Shown piece after piece: positions 30,184 through 40,206 of a DNA stretch of 64,000 nt; the first letter of the stretch is position 1, and every line of letters starts with the position of its first letter. The notes under the pieces were generated by a model. That model was given only the letters and a program-made list of their open reading frames with translations. It was not told the origin of the DNA and did no database searches. Location of the stretch: NCBI RefSeq assembly GCF_018739885.1, contig NZ_JADOES010000016.1, forward strand, positions 1-64,000. The letters run 5' to 3'. This DNA is from Leptothoe spongobia TAU-MAC 1115 (GTDB lineage: Bacteria > Cyanobacteriota > Cyanobacteriia > Phormidesmidales > Phormidesmidaceae). A program made the translations under genes and the position numbers.

Positions 30184-30185
30184 TT

Positions 30186-32975
30186 TTATGACCAGTTTCC
30201 TACCAGGACATAAGGTGCCCAGTAAAAAGGGCCTTGATAGCCAGGGGTATGTAATAGGTCAAGCTGGGCTTGACGTAGGACTTCGGCACGGGTGAGCTGT
30301 TTAGTGGGATTGCCTAAAATTTCATATAACCGCGTCATCAGTGCAGCGGTTGATTGGTCATCAACGAACCATAAAGAGGCAATGGTACTACGAGCTCCTG
30401 CTTGGATGGCGACACCGGCTAAGCCTAAGGTGGCACGATTATCGCCACTGGCTGTTTTGCAGGCACTGAGAATTAATAGCTCGATATTGGTTGTATCTGA
30501 CGTGGTCTGATTTTGGAGGATTTGGCCAAAGTCATTGAGGGTTATACGTTGATCCCAGGCAAGTAGAAATGTTTCATTGGGGTCGGAGCTAAACTGTCCG
30601 TGGGTGGCCAAATGGACTACGGGGGAACGGTCACTATCACCCAATGTTTGTAAATTTGGGGTGGTAAAGTCTTGGTTTAGAAATTGACGGCTGGGTACCT
30701 GGGTTTTGATGGCTGCTAACTCGGTCTCGACGTTGGTGAGAGGGGCAAACCCTTTGTGGGGTTCAAAGTCGGGGCGAATGTCTGATAGGCCGAATGCGAT
30801 CGCATCCAACTGAATCTGGCTCAACGGCTTAGATGCTGGCAGCTGCAGCCCTGGACTCAGGGCAATACTGTAATCCTCAATCAGAAATCGTTCACCGTTG
30901 TACAGTACAGCCATGGGGACATTGCGCAGGGCTCCATCCGACACAAACACCAATGTGTGGATCTGCTGCTGAGTCAAAACGGTTTCAAAGGGACGGATCA
31001 GCCAGTCATAAACTTGCCCAGATCGTTCTAGAAAAATGGTGGAACGATATCGATTTTCAGTTTGTTGACGTAGCTGCGTGAGAATTTGACCGACTTCGGT
31101 TTTAGGGATAGATACGCTATGAAACTGAAGCTCATCTGACTGGGGCAGACGCACAATCACAGCCACCTGATCAGACAAAATGATTGGGTAGATAATGGCG
31201 GTTGACGTATCAACCTGTGGTTCACTAAGGGCGATGGTTTGGGTGAGGTTACAGCTCAAAAAGTTTTCTAATTCTGTCAGCTGTAGTGCATCAATATCTT
31301 TAATGGCTTGTAACAGATTATCCTGGGATGGAATTGATGCCTTAGTCTGATTGAGTCGCAGTGCTACTAGTTCTCGGTAGAGGGGTTCCACCGTATCTCG
31401 AAATGAGAACTGTGCACCTGATTCAATCGCGACTAGATCTTGTCGTAGAGTTTGTAAGCTATCAGCGGCGGCTTGGTAGTAGTTAATGGCCTGGTCGGTG
31501 GACTGTTGAGCGGCATAAATCCGTCCCAGCTGCCATTGCCATTGGTAAGCAATGTGATCCGTTGATTGAGCCAGCTCCAACGCCTTGGTGGTGAGTATTT
31601 GCGCCTGCTGGAGGAGCTTGGCATCAGAGTGTGGTTGTTTCGCTGACTGTTCATAAAGTCCACCCAATGTCCCTAGAGCGTAAGACTGGGCGTCAGTGTC
31701 ATTAATGGCCACTGCCTGCTGTTGTACTTGACTCAGCAGGTCAAAAATTTCTGTAGCAGAGGGTCTGATAGTTGTTTCGGGAGATTTTTGGAGGGCAATG
31801 TAGCTTTTGGCCAGGTTGATTTGAGTGTAGAGATTGGTTCGGTTAGGGGCAAGGGACGGCAGACGTTTTACCGTTAAGAGTTGGGTTTGTAGTTGGAGCC
31901 GTAGCTGTGGGAACAGGCCCTGAGAAAATTGTCCCAGGTGCAAGTTTACTAACAGGGTAAACTGTTGAATGACGGTTTGACTGAATAGGTCTGGGTGCTC
32001 TTTCACAAGAGCTTGGGCAATTTCTTGGGTGTTTATATAGTGGGCTAATGCATTCTCTGCATGGGTTTTAAGGGCTGCTTCATCTCTTGGTAAACTGGTT
32101 TGACTGTAGCGATAGGCGGCTTGCTCATAGAGAGCTTGTTCTGTTTTACCCAGGCTCAATAGTGATAACAGTTTTTGGTGTGGTTTCTCCTGGCTGTTGG
32201 CCAGGGTTACACTTTGTTTGAGTAGCTGCTGTGCTTCAGGGAGCTGTCCCGTTAAGCGCATAACGTTGCCTAAACTACGTAACCCTAGAATCTTTAAGGT
32301 GTTGTCAGATTCTTGCTCAAACGCTTGGATAATCTTGTTTGGAGCTGTATCGCTATGGCTAAAGTCACAGCTTTGTTCGGTTAGGTTAATGGCATTTAGA
32401 AGACTTTGGCAAGCCCGCCGGTAGTGACCAATGGTTTCCAGGGCTCGCGACTGGTTGATGAGGCTGCCGGTAATGCCTGGCTGGTAGTCTAAGTCTTGAT
32501 AAATTTGGGTTGTCTGTTGCCAGGCTTGGAGGGCGGTTTCCGTACGACCTTGGGTAAAGGCCAACTGTCCTTGGGCATTGAGGGTTTGAGCCATTAGACG
32601 AGCCCGCTCACTGTTTTGGGGTAGACGGTCTAAGCTGGCTAGACTATTGGTGATCGCCCGCTCTCCTGCTTCCCATTGGCCTGTTTTCTGATAGGCCAGG
32701 GCTAAATAGGCCCAAATTGCGGCTTGTTCGGATGCATGGATGGTTGGGGTGTCTAGGGCCGTTTGCCAGGTTGCGATCGCATTCTCATACTGCCCTTGTT
32801 GGTAAAAGTGTTGGCCCTGTTCTAATAATGAGGTTGAAGTTGCTGCAACCGATATCTCTGATGATTTATCTACTAGCAGCGGTTGTGGCTGTGGTTGTGA
32901 CAGGGCAGGCAGGCCTATGAGTATCAGACACAAGCTGAGAACAAATAACAACAAGGCACGTAGTGGATGTTTCAT
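30186..32975 (-). CDS. TPR-CHAT domain protein (second copy)
   Basis: This 929-residue paralogue of the gene at 5388 has the same layout. A signal peptide (about 1-26, ending LPALSQ) is followed by TPR repeats from about residue 50 to 560, opening with GQHFYQQGQYENAIATWQ. The C-terminal CHAT domain has His792 (HLATHG) and Cys839 (LSACKTASGD) intact. It ends in YWAPYVLVGNWS. It starts 10 nt after the stop of the haemagglutinin-domain gene at 32986-36210, so the two form an operon in the same order as the operon at the left edge. Processing or surveillance of the secreted partner is inferred from the repeated pairing. Confidence 0.87.
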   Translation of the reverse strand: MKHPLRALLLFVLSLCLILIGLPALSQPQPQPLLVDKSSEISVAATSTSLLEQGQHFYQQGQYENAIATWQTALDTPTIHASEQAAIWAYLALAYQKTGQWEAGERAITNSLASLDRLPQNSERARLMAQTLNAQGQLAFTQGRTETALQAWQQTTQIYQDLDYQPGITGSLINQSRALETIGHYRRACQSLLNAINLTEQSCDFSHSDTAPNKIIQAFEQESDNTLKILGLRSLGNVMRLTGQLPEAQQLLKQSVTLANSQEKPHQKLLSLLSLGKTEQALYEQAAYRYSQTSLPRDEAALKTHAENALAHYINTQEIAQALVKEHPDLFSQTVIQQFTLLVNLHLGQFSQGLFPQLRLQLQTQLLTVKRLPSLAPNRTNLYTQINLAKSYIALQKSPETTIRPSATEIFDLLSQVQQQAVAINDTDAQSYALGTLGGLYEQSAKQPHSDAKLLQQAQILTTKALELAQSTDHIAYQWQWQLGRIYAAQQSTDQAINYYQAAADSLQTLRQDLVAIESGAQFSFRDTVEPLYRELVALRLNQTKASIPSQDNLLQAIKDIDALQLTELENFLSCNLTQTIALSEPQVDTSTAIIYPIILSDQVAVIVRLPQSDELQFHSVSIPKTEVGQILTQLRQQTENRYRSTIFLERSGQVYDWLIRPFETVLTQQQIHTLVFVSDGALRNVPMAVLYNGERFLIEDYSIALSPGLQLPASKPLSQIQLDAIAFGLSDIRPDFEPHKGFAPLTNVETELAAIKTQVPSRQFLNQDFTTPNLQTLGDSDRSPVVHLATHGQFSSDPNETFLLAWDQRITLNDFGQILQNQTTSDTTNIELLILSACKTASGDNRATLGLAGVAIQAGARSTIASLWFVDDQSTAALMTRLYEILGNPTKQLTRAEVLRQAQLDLLHTPGYQGPFYWAPYVLVGNWS

Positions 32976-32985
32976 AATTCATCGA

Positions 32986-35900
32986 TTACCCCTGATGTGA
33001 ACATATAGCGGGTGTGGACATTGGCTTGCTAGATATCTCTGCTGTGGCTAAAAGCACTACATGACCGTTAGGGTTTCTTGCCCAGCCTTGGGCTTCTGTT
33101 AAAGCAGACTCAGGGGTGATCGATTGGGGTCTAGGGGCAACAGCCGTGGTGGTTTCTGAACTGGGAGTGTAGAGGTCTTCCCAGAGATCTTGGGATGCGA
33201 TCGTATCCTCAGGCCCCAACGGTTTTCCCCCACGCCCAGTCGATATAAAACTAGACGAACCCTGGCTAGCATTGCAGTGCTGACTAATGCGCGGTGTACC
33301 TGTTTCAGTGGGTAATTCAGCATTACCTCTAGTCGGGTCAAGGGTTAGGGTATCAATATCTACTTCACCTGCTGCCCCAAAGGCAGAGCTGGCAGTAATG
33401 TCATTGCGTATCGGTACCTCGTCGGTCTGAAACTCAATACCGTAAATCCCCTCTGCTGTTATTTGAACATTACCGCCCTGCCCCAAAAACGCATTGGCCG
33501 TAATGTTACTATCTTCGCCTGGTACAGCAACCAGAAAATTTGTTTTGATATTGACATTTCCCCCATCGCCGTTAGCTTCGGCAAGACCTGCTGTAGCCGA
33601 CAGATTACTTCCATTGCGTAACAACACCACATCATCTACATCCAGAGTGATGATGCCCCCCTGGGTGCTGGTAGTTTCAGTGGAGATCAGCGCATTATTG
33701 TCGAGGGTTAAAAAATCGGCAAAGAGTTCAACATCGCCGCCTCTGCCGGAACCCTGACTATCTAGCGCAATCTTTGCCCTGTCCTGGATGGTTACTGTGT
33801 TTGCGTCTACAAAGATGCTGCCACTATTACCGGTAGAGGTTGCCGTAGTATTGGCAAACAAGCCACTGTTTTCACCAGCCAGAATGATTCTGTTTGCCCT
33901 CGGCACTATAATGTCACCAGCATTGCCTATATCTGATGTTGTGACAATGATCCGTCCACCTTCCAAGATCTCTAAACTATTGGTGTTGAGCAAAATCTCA
34001 CCGGCTATTCCATCATTAGCAATACTGGCATTGAGCAAAGCACCTCGACTGATTTTGAGCGCTTCTGCCGAGATTGTGATATCACTTGCATTACCAGTTG
34101 CCTCAGACTGTACTGCTGTGAAAATACCGCTAGCTCCCACTGCGGGGTTTACGCCGTCTACAACAATGTCTTCCTGAACCGTGACTGTAATTGGAGCGGC
34201 ATTGCCAATGCTATCACTGAGAATAGAAGTAGCTAACGCCCCACCATCAGCCAGCGAAAGGCTGTTTGCTGTAAGCGTAATTATTCCTCCATTACCAAAG
34301 GCAGGTACGGTTTGATCATCGTCCAAACTTTCACCAACACTACTAAACAAGCCGCTACGTGCTGGCACTAATACTCCTGGTGTAGAGCCTGTTCCTAAAT
34401 CTTCAACAGCTCCATCAATGCTTACGTCACCTTGGACATCGACTGTGATATTGCCAGCATTGCCCAAGAAAAAGGTATTAGCTGTAAACTGAGCCCCATT
34501 ATTTAGGGTGAGACTACCTGCCATGACTTGAATATCACCCCCTTCACCGACGCCGCCCGTATCTACATCGGTAAAAATGCCTGTAACTTTACCGCTGGAG
34601 TCAGCCCCATCTAAAAAAAAGTTTTCAGCTACTTCAATCGTTACATTGCCAGCATTGCCTTCTCCAGAGGTACCAGTTTGAATCCTACCCCCTCGTGTAA
34701 TCTCTATTGAATTAGCAGAAATAAACACATCGCCAGAAAAGCCAACGGCCTCTGACCGATTGTTTACGAATAGACCGCTGGAGAATCCATCTGCATCCAC
34801 CCCATCAATGACAATATCATCACGTATTTCAAGCTGGACACCCTCTGTTTGTCCAACAGCAAAGACACTGGAAATCAACTGGGCACCATCTAAAAGTTCA
34901 AGGGAACCAGCTTGAACTGTAATTTTCCCAGACTCGACATTATCTGGGGAGACAACAATATTAAAAAGAGTACTTGATTCGGTCAGTGTTACCTTATCCT
35001 GTACGTTCACTAGGATCTCACCTGCGTTGCCATTTCCAAAGCTACCAACGGTAGCGAAGGCAGCATTTTGAGCTATAAAGTTTTTGGCTTCTATACTTAG
35101 ACTGCCACTGTTACCCATTGCACCCGAGCGCAAGGTATTGGTGATCATATCTATGAAAAAGGGACTAAAACCTGTAAGGATAAGATCATCTGTTGCACTC
35201 AAGATAATGTCGCCCCCCTGACTATTGGCAGTGCCTAAACCAGGAGCAATACCAGCAAAGAGACGACTACCTGAGATGCCAATATTTTGTCCTGAAATGG
35301 TGATACTGCCTCGATTGTCTGACCTTACATCTAATATCGCCTCATTCTGAATAGTGACATCGTTACGGGCTAGAGTTGTCGGTACATTGAGTGACAGTGG
35401 TGCATCGGGCACCCGAGTACCTGGGCTAGTCCCGTCTGAATTGGTGCCATCTGTGATGATGGCAACTTGCCCAGAGCCTGCAATTCCTAACAGATCAATA
35501 TGTCCGCCCAGGGCGTTGAGCCAACCACTATCGATCAGCACTTCTCCTCCAGCTAACAACAAGCTCTCACCATCAGGTACTCTCAATCCAAAGGTCTGTC
35601 CTCCAGATGCATTTATTCCAGCAGGCGCGACAGAACGGTTAATGATTTGCCCAGGGTCTGTCTCGCTAAAGAATAGGGCTGAGGGATTGACCGTCAGGAT
35701 TGTGGGCACTTGTGGGTCAGATGCACTGAAGAGACCTTGGTTTTCGAACTGAACCCCTGCTGCGGTTGTGGCCACAAAAGAACCGCCAATGTCCAGTTGG
35801 GCGTCAGGACCAAAGATAATACCATTGGGGTTAATCAAAAAGAAATCAGCTGCACCAAGCACGCCAAGGGTGCCTAGGAGTTCAGATGAGGTATTGCCTG

Positions 35901-36210
35901 TGACACGGGTCAAGATTGTTTCAATGCCTACCGGGTTGGCAAAATAAACTTCCTGTCCAGTTTCAATCGTAAAGTCTTGAAAGCTGTGAAAAAGATTTGT
36001 GTTATTGGTTACGCCACCTTCAATGCGCTCGCGAGTAGCACTCTCTGGTACCACTACCGATGGATTTGTTCCTAAGGACCCATCTGGAGTAACTTGAGCA
36101 CTGGTTAGCTGGGGAAAGGTGTGGATGAGTGCGGTTGCGATCGCAACCGCGCGCAATACCAGTAGGGCATTTTCAGCTACAAACCATTTAACTGGATGGA
36201 AGTTGTTCAT
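32986..36210 (-). CDS. Secreted filamentous-haemagglutinin-domain protein (third copy)
   Basis: This is a 1074-residue protein. A long N-terminal signal region ends LTSAQ. The TPS/haemagglutination domain carries NPNGIIFGP at about residues 127-135. A beta-helix-like passenger of repeated units follows (for example GNAGNITVDVQG, VxVDGxxxxGxxSGIF). The C-terminus carries the RGGKPLGPED and EAQGWARNPNGHVVLLA blocks. The ATG at 36210 is preferred over a GTG one codon upstream; neither has a strong ribosome binding site. It is the first gene of a two-gene operon with the CHAT protein. It is longer than the two copies at the left edge and shares only the N- and C-terminal blocks with them. The TpsB exporter must be encoded elsewhere. 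Confidence 0.85.
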   Translation of the reverse strand: MNNFHPVKWFVAENALLVLRAVAIATALIHTFPQLTSAQVTPDGSLGTNPSVVVPESATRERIEGGVTNNTNLFHSFQDFTIETGQEVYFANPVGIETILTRVTGNTSSELLGTLGVLGAADFFLINPNGIIFGPDAQLDIGGSFVATTAAGVQFENQGLFSASDPQVPTILTVNPSALFFSETDPGQIINRSVAPAGINASGGQTFGLRVPDGESLLLAGGEVLIDSGWLNALGGHIDLLGIAGSGQVAIITDGTNSDGTSPGTRVPDAPLSLNVPTTLARNDVTIQNEAILDVRSDNRGSITISGQNIGISGSRLFAGIAPGLGTANSQGGDIILSATDDLILTGFSPFFIDMITNTLRSGAMGNSGSLSIEAKNFIAQNAAFATVGSFGNGNAGEILVNVQDKVTLTESSTLFNIVVSPDNVESGKITVQAGSLELLDGAQLISSVFAVGQTEGVQLEIRDDIVIDGVDADGFSSGLFVNNRSEAVGFSGDVFISANSIEITRGGRIQTGTSGEGNAGNVTIEVAENFFLDGADSSGKVTGIFTDVDTGGVGEGGDIQVMAGSLTLNNGAQFTANTFFLGNAGNITVDVQGDVSIDGAVEDLGTGSTPGVLVPARSGLFSSVGESLDDDQTVPAFGNGGIITLTANSLSLADGGALATSILSDSIGNAAPITVTVQEDIVVDGVNPAVGASGIFTAVQSEATGNASDITISAEALKISRGALLNASIANDGIAGEILLNTNSLEILEGGRIIVTTSDIGNAGDIIVPRANRIILAGENSGLFANTTATSTGNSGSIFVDANTVTIQDRAKIALDSQGSGRGGDVELFADFLTLDNNALISTETTSTQGGIITLDVDDVVLLRNGSNLSATAGLAEANGDGGNVNIKTNFLVAVPGEDSNITANAFLGQGGNVQITAEGIYGIEFQTDEVPIRNDITASSAFGAAGEVDIDTLTLDPTRGNAELPTETGTPRISQHCNASQGSSSFISTGRGGKPLGPEDTIASQDLWEDLYTPSSETTTAVAPRPQSITPESALTEAQGWARNPNGHVVLLATAEISSKPMSTPAICSHQG

Positions 36211-36356
36211 CACATTGGGGCCTTAGAGGGCTTGGGGCTAACGTAATGTACGGTTAAGAATGACGTTCAACGCATACTATTGCAAGAAGTATAGCGGTAT
36301 CTTAAGGAATAACTACGTTAAAAGACAAAGTTCTCAACGTTTTCTCTAAATACTTT

Positions 36357-38561
36357 CTAGATAGCCTGAATCAGTTGGGTATAGAGCCCATTGTTTTGCC
36401 ACAGGGTGTCATGGCAACCTTGCTCGACAACCCTACCATGGTTCAAAACAACGAGCTGATCACAATCGCGAATGGTGCTCAAGCGATGGGCCACGATTAT
36501 ATTGGTGCATTGCCGCCGTTGGAGATTTTGGCTAATGTGCCGTTCAGTTTCAGCATCCAGGGCGCTAGTCGCTTCGTCCATTACCAAGATCGATGGATTA
36601 TGTACCAGGGCACGGGCAATTTCTAACCGTTGCCGTTGTCCTCCGCTCAGGTTATGCCCCCCCTCCATTAATTCACCCTGCAATCCACCTGAAATAGACC
36701 GCACCACCTCATCGATTAGGGCATCTTCACAAGCCTGGATCAGCTGTGGTTCTGTTACCCGATGATCCCATAGGGTGAGGTTGTCCCGAATGGTGCCTCC
36801 AAATAGGAAAATGTCCTGTTCTACCAGAGCCAGGGATTTTGCCAAAACAGGTCTAGGAATTGCCGTTATCGGCATCCCATCCAGCAGAATTTCACCGGAC
36901 CAGGGCTGATAAAGGCCACAGATCAGTTTAGCCAATGTGGATTTACCCGAGCCACTGCCCCCCACCAGGGCCAAGCTTTCTCCAGGACGGAGGATCAAAT
37001 TAAAGTTTTCGAATAGGGGTGGTGCTACTCGAGAGTAGCCGAAGGTTACCTGGCGCAGTTCGAGGTGCCCCTTCAGCTGTGCTGGAGATGACCATTGCAG
37101 CTGCGTTTTGGAGATATTTTCTATGGATAGTGGCTCTAGTTTGAATGTGTCAGGGGCAACCATCGGGTCTAAGGGATGTTGCAACACATCTTCTAAACAA
37201 TTTAAGTCCCCTTCCAGTTCCTGTAGACGGCTGCCAAAGTTCACTAAATCGTTAATGGGCATTTGAAACTGTTGCATCAAACTTTGAAAGGCAACGACCA
37301 TACCAATGGTCAGTTCACCATTTATCACCCGTAAGCCACCGATTAGCAAAATCAGCAATGTTGTTAAAGACGTCAGAAAAATAGGCAAAATACCGAGGGT
37401 CTGATTAGCAAGATCGAGTCCTTGCTGAGTGTTAATCACCTTGGCATAATAACCAGCCCAGCGGGTAAAAAAATCGGACTCAATGGCAGATGCTTTAATG
37501 GTTTCCATACTTTTGAGTCCAGCAATGGCTACACCATGGGCTTTGCCTTGATCAAGCTGCAGCTTTAGGCTGGCGTCAATGCGATGGCGGGCAATCCACT
37601 GCAGAGCGAATACGTTGAGTAGGGAAAAGATAATGCCTATAATCGTGAGCAGACCATCATAGGCGAACATGACACCAGCGTAAAAAATCAGCATAATGCT
37701 GCTGATAACGGTGGTGGCCAGCTGGCCAGAGAGGACATCGGCCACTCGGTTATTGATGCGCAGGCGATTGCTTACTTCTCCAGCTAATCGATGGTCATAG
37801 AACGCTACCGGTAGCCGCAGGCTTTGCCAGAGAAAACCGCTGGCCATGGTTGTCGCCAGTTTAATCCTGAGTTGTCGCAGAATCTTTAATTGCAGCAGCG
37901 ACAGGATTGTCTGGAGCATAAGGGTAAACGCCATTACCAGGATTAATGGACGCAACCAATCGGTGCGATGATCTACCAAAATTTGATCGACAAATATTTG
38001 GCTAAAAACGGGCAGAATAATGCCAGGAATAGCCAGGAGAAATCCGGCCAGGATACAGTAGAGAATGGACCCTCTGGAAGACTTTAATCGTTTATTTAAG
38101 GCTAACCATAGACTAGGCTTTTGGCCGCCTGACTGAAAGTCTGGTCCTGGTTTTAGAGTAAGGACAACACCGGTAAAGGCCTCGTCAAATTCTCTAAGGG
38201 ATACAGTGCGAGGACCAGTAGCTGGATCGTTAAGAAATACCCGATCGCGACCGATACCTTCAACCACGACAAAATGACCAAAATGCCAAAATACAATGTA
38301 AGGCGGTTTGAATTGGCCGAGTTGTTCTAATTCTGCTTTGTAGCCATTGGCTTCTAGACCGTAGCGCTGAGCTGCTTGGATAATATTGCTGGCTTTACTG
38401 CCATCCCGCGAGACGCCACATTCCACCCGTAGTTCGGTGAGGGGCACTATGCGTTTATAGTAGGCCAAAATAATGCCCAGGGCGGCGGCTCCGCATTCGA
38501 CCATTTCCATTTGGAGGAGCGTGGGGGTGTGAACGCGTTTGGTTCGGAAGGGGAGTGGCAT
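36357..38561 (-). CDS. Peptidase C39-containing ABC transporter (bacteriocin/RiPP exporter)
   Basis: This is a 734-residue peptidase-containing ABC transporter of the type that removes double-glycine leaders and exports the core peptide. The N-terminal C39 cysteine protease (about 10-135) has Cys23 in MVECGAAALG, His96 in HFVVVEG and Asp112 in NDPATG. The membrane domain spans about 160-440. The nucleotide-binding domain follows with Walker A GGSGSGKS (near 530), signature LSGGQRQRLEIARA, and Walker B ILVMDEATSALD. It most resembles the NHLM/NHLP-type exporters used with Nif11 and nitrile-hydratase-like leaders. It lies about 70 nt downstream of a TPR gene, which in turn follows a double-glycine precursor gene, so those are its nearest probable partners. 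It is also the only exporter in the window that could serve the lanthipeptide precursors. Confidence 0.9.
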   Translation of the reverse strand: MPLPFRTKRVHTPTLLQMEMVECGAAALGIILAYYKRIVPLTELRVECGVSRDGSKASNIIQAAQRYGLEANGYKAELEQLGQFKPPYIVFWHFGHFVVVEGIGRDRVFLNDPATGPRTVSLREFDEAFTGVVLTLKPGPDFQSGGQKPSLWLALNKRLKSSRGSILYCILAGFLLAIPGIILPVFSQIFVDQILVDHRTDWLRPLILVMAFTLMLQTILSLLQLKILRQLRIKLATTMASGFLWQSLRLPVAFYDHRLAGEVSNRLRINNRVADVLSGQLATTVISSIMLIFYAGVMFAYDGLLTIIGIIFSLLNVFALQWIARHRIDASLKLQLDQGKAHGVAIAGLKSMETIKASAIESDFFTRWAGYYAKVINTQQGLDLANQTLGILPIFLTSLTTLLILLIGGLRVINGELTIGMVVAFQSLMQQFQMPINDLVNFGSRLQELEGDLNCLEDVLQHPLDPMVAPDTFKLEPLSIENISKTQLQWSSPAQLKGHLELRQVTFGYSRVAPPLFENFNLILRPGESLALVGGSGSGKSTLAKLICGLYQPWSGEILLDGMPITAIPRPVLAKSLALVEQDIFLFGGTIRDNLTLWDHRVTEPQLIQACEDALIDEVVRSISGGLQGELMEGGHNLSGGQRQRLEIARALVHNPSILVMDEATSALDAETERHISQNLQRRQCTNIIVAHRLSTIRDCDQLVVLNHGRVVEQGCHDTLWQNNGLYTQLIQAI

Positions 38562-38634
38562 AGTGCTTTGGGAGAGGGGGAGAGGGGTTTGCAGAGACGT
38601 TCCATGGAACGTCTGTACATCTGAAGGTTGGGAT

Positions 38635-39732
38635 TTAATGGATTTTGTTGCCTAGGACGATTTGCAGAGAATTGGCGTTGGTTTGGCACAGGTGGGTGTT
38701 GGGGTGATCGGGACCGACGGTATGGGTAAAGATTGAGAAGGCACGCTCAAATAAGTTAGCGGCTTCGGCCAACTGGTTGGTTTGCTGTAGTAGGGATGCC
38801 AGATTGTTGATACTGATGGCTACCTCAGGGTGGTTGGGGCCCAATAGGTCTCCTTTAATGGCTAATGCTTGACGGTAAGACTGTTCTGCCTGTTGGAGTT
38901 GCCCCTTGGCCTGTAGTGATGCGGCCAGGTTGTTGAGGTTAAGGGCAACATCGTAATGGGTAGGGCCATACTGTTGTTTGAAAAATGAGATCGCAGTCTC
39001 AAAATAATTGATTGCCTCATCCCATTGTCCCAGGCCATGCAAGATTGAACCCAGGGCTGCGCCATCGGCAATGGTTTGGGCATGGTCCGGGCCGAGTAAT
39101 TCTAGATGGAGCTGATAAGATTTGCGGGCATCGGGTTCGGCTTTAGCATAGTGACGTCGAGCGTGGTTTAGTCCTGCTAAATTATGATAAAGGGTAGCCA
39201 CTTCACGGTGGTGTTCGCCATAGTGTTGAATTAGATCAGCTAAGGCAGTTTGATAAAGGTTTTCGGCGGTATCAAAGCGGCCCCAGTACTTATAAACAAT
39301 GGCCAGATTGTTGATCAGGCTAATCCAAATGGGTTGATGGCGTAGGCCATGGTTTTCGGCTAAGGAGATTGTTCGCTGAAATGTCTTTTCAGCTTGGAGA
39401 TATTTACCTTGGATGCGATATAGATTGCCCTGCTGGGATAGAATCTTTAACTCTAGAGGGAGAGAGATTTTGGCAGGGTAGGTGAGTTTGATATCATGTA
39501 AGGCTGATTGGGCTGATTGTAGCTCGATTTGGACTTCATTGTAGTGGGCTTGGGCTTCCAGGCTAGTAATTAGGTGGCTTTGTAATTTGGCTTGAATAAC
39601 TAGGCCTGCTAGTGGAGGTGGTAATTGGTTTAATAGCTGGGTGCAGCGTTCTATTACTTCTTTATGCTGGTGTTTTGTTTGGCAATGGGTGATGGTTTGA
39701 AGTTGGTGTTGCCAATCAGGTGTGTTGCCCAT
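38635..39732 (-). CDS. Tetratricopeptide repeat protein (kinesin-light-chain type)
   Basis: This is a protein of about 365 residues made almost entirely of TPR units. Those in the C-terminal two-thirds have the kinesin-light-chain pattern (LYxxALADLxxHYGEHHREVATLYHNLA, and GPNHPEVAISINNLA, paraphrased from the frame). I chose the ATG at 39732 because it begins at the first helical repeat. The frame is open to an ATG at 39789 that lies 6 nt after the upstream stop and could be used by coupling. It sits between a double-glycine precursor gene and the C39 transporter gene. A scaffold or adaptor role in peptide maturation or export is inference from position. Confidence 0.8.
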   Translation of the reverse strand: MGNTPDWQHQLQTITHCQTKHQHKEVIERCTQLLNQLPPPLAGLVIQAKLQSHLITSLEAQAHYNEVQIELQSAQSALHDIKLTYPAKISLPLELKILSQQGNLYRIQGKYLQAEKTFQRTISLAENHGLRHQPIWISLINNLAIVYKYWGRFDTAENLYQTALADLIQHYGEHHREVATLYHNLAGLNHARRHYAKAEPDARKSYQLHLELLGPDHAQTIADGAALGSILHGLGQWDEAINYFETAISFFKQQYGPTHYDVALNLNNLAASLQAKGQLQQAEQSYRQALAIKGDLLGPNHPEVAISINNLASLLQQTNQLAEAANLFERAFSIFTHTVGPDHPNTHLCQTNANSLQIVLGNKIH

Positions 39733-39795
39733 GGTAATGTTCTCTAATTGCGTTGTGGTTCCCCTGGATATCAGGAGAACCGTAAGCATTACGAA

Positions 39796-40206
39796 TCAGT
39801 GTCGTTTTATCTCGGAAGATACCATTGTTTCATTATGATTAGCGGAAAGAGCGTCATCCCCATACTCATCTTCAGATTTACCTTCACCGTTACCACCTGA
39901 GATCGCAGCTAGAGCATCTAAATTTAGCAGAACAATTGCAGGTGACTTAGCTTGAGTAGTATTTGTAGAGGAAATAATTGTCTCATTATGGTTCAGTCGA
40001 ACACCACTAGCTTCATACTTATCTTCGGGGTTGCCTGTGCTGTTACCACCTGTGATCACGGCTAAATCATACATACTAAATTCAACAAAGTTAGATTGCT
40101 CAGCAGTATGGTTAGATAGAGTTCTCTCATTAATCAAGTGATTAGTATCTTGGCACTGTTGATGTAGATTTGGATGCATTAGTGAATCTGTGATTTGGTT
40201 TGTCAT
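39796..40206 (-). CDS. Precursor peptide with two tandem double-glycine sites
   Basis: This small acidic protein (136 residues) holds two copies of a unit. Unit one has MYDLAVITGGN, then a segment with EDKYEASG, then LNHNETIISS. Unit two has LDALAAISGGN, then EDEYGDDA, then ANHNETMVSS. Each unit has a leader-like amphipathic helix ending in Gly-Gly and a core of about 25-35 residues with the shared signature N-H-N-E-T-x-x-S-S. The only Cys is in the N-terminal part, so the cores cannot be lanthionine-bridged. AAGGA lies 9 nt upstream of the ATG at 40206; an ATG at 40212 is also possible. The gene heads a unit with a TPR protein and a C39 transporter, and has a four-box copy of the TGTC motif about 110 nt upstream. 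I do not recognise the peptide family. A bacteriocin-like or signalling peptide is inferred. Confidence 0.75.
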   Translation of the reverse strand: MTNQITDSLMHPNLHQQCQDTNHLINERTLSNHTAEQSNFVEFSMYDLAVITGGNSTGNPEDKYEASGVRLNHNETIISSTNTTQAKSPAIVLLNLDALAAISGGNGEGKSEDEYGDDALSANHNETMVSSEIKRH

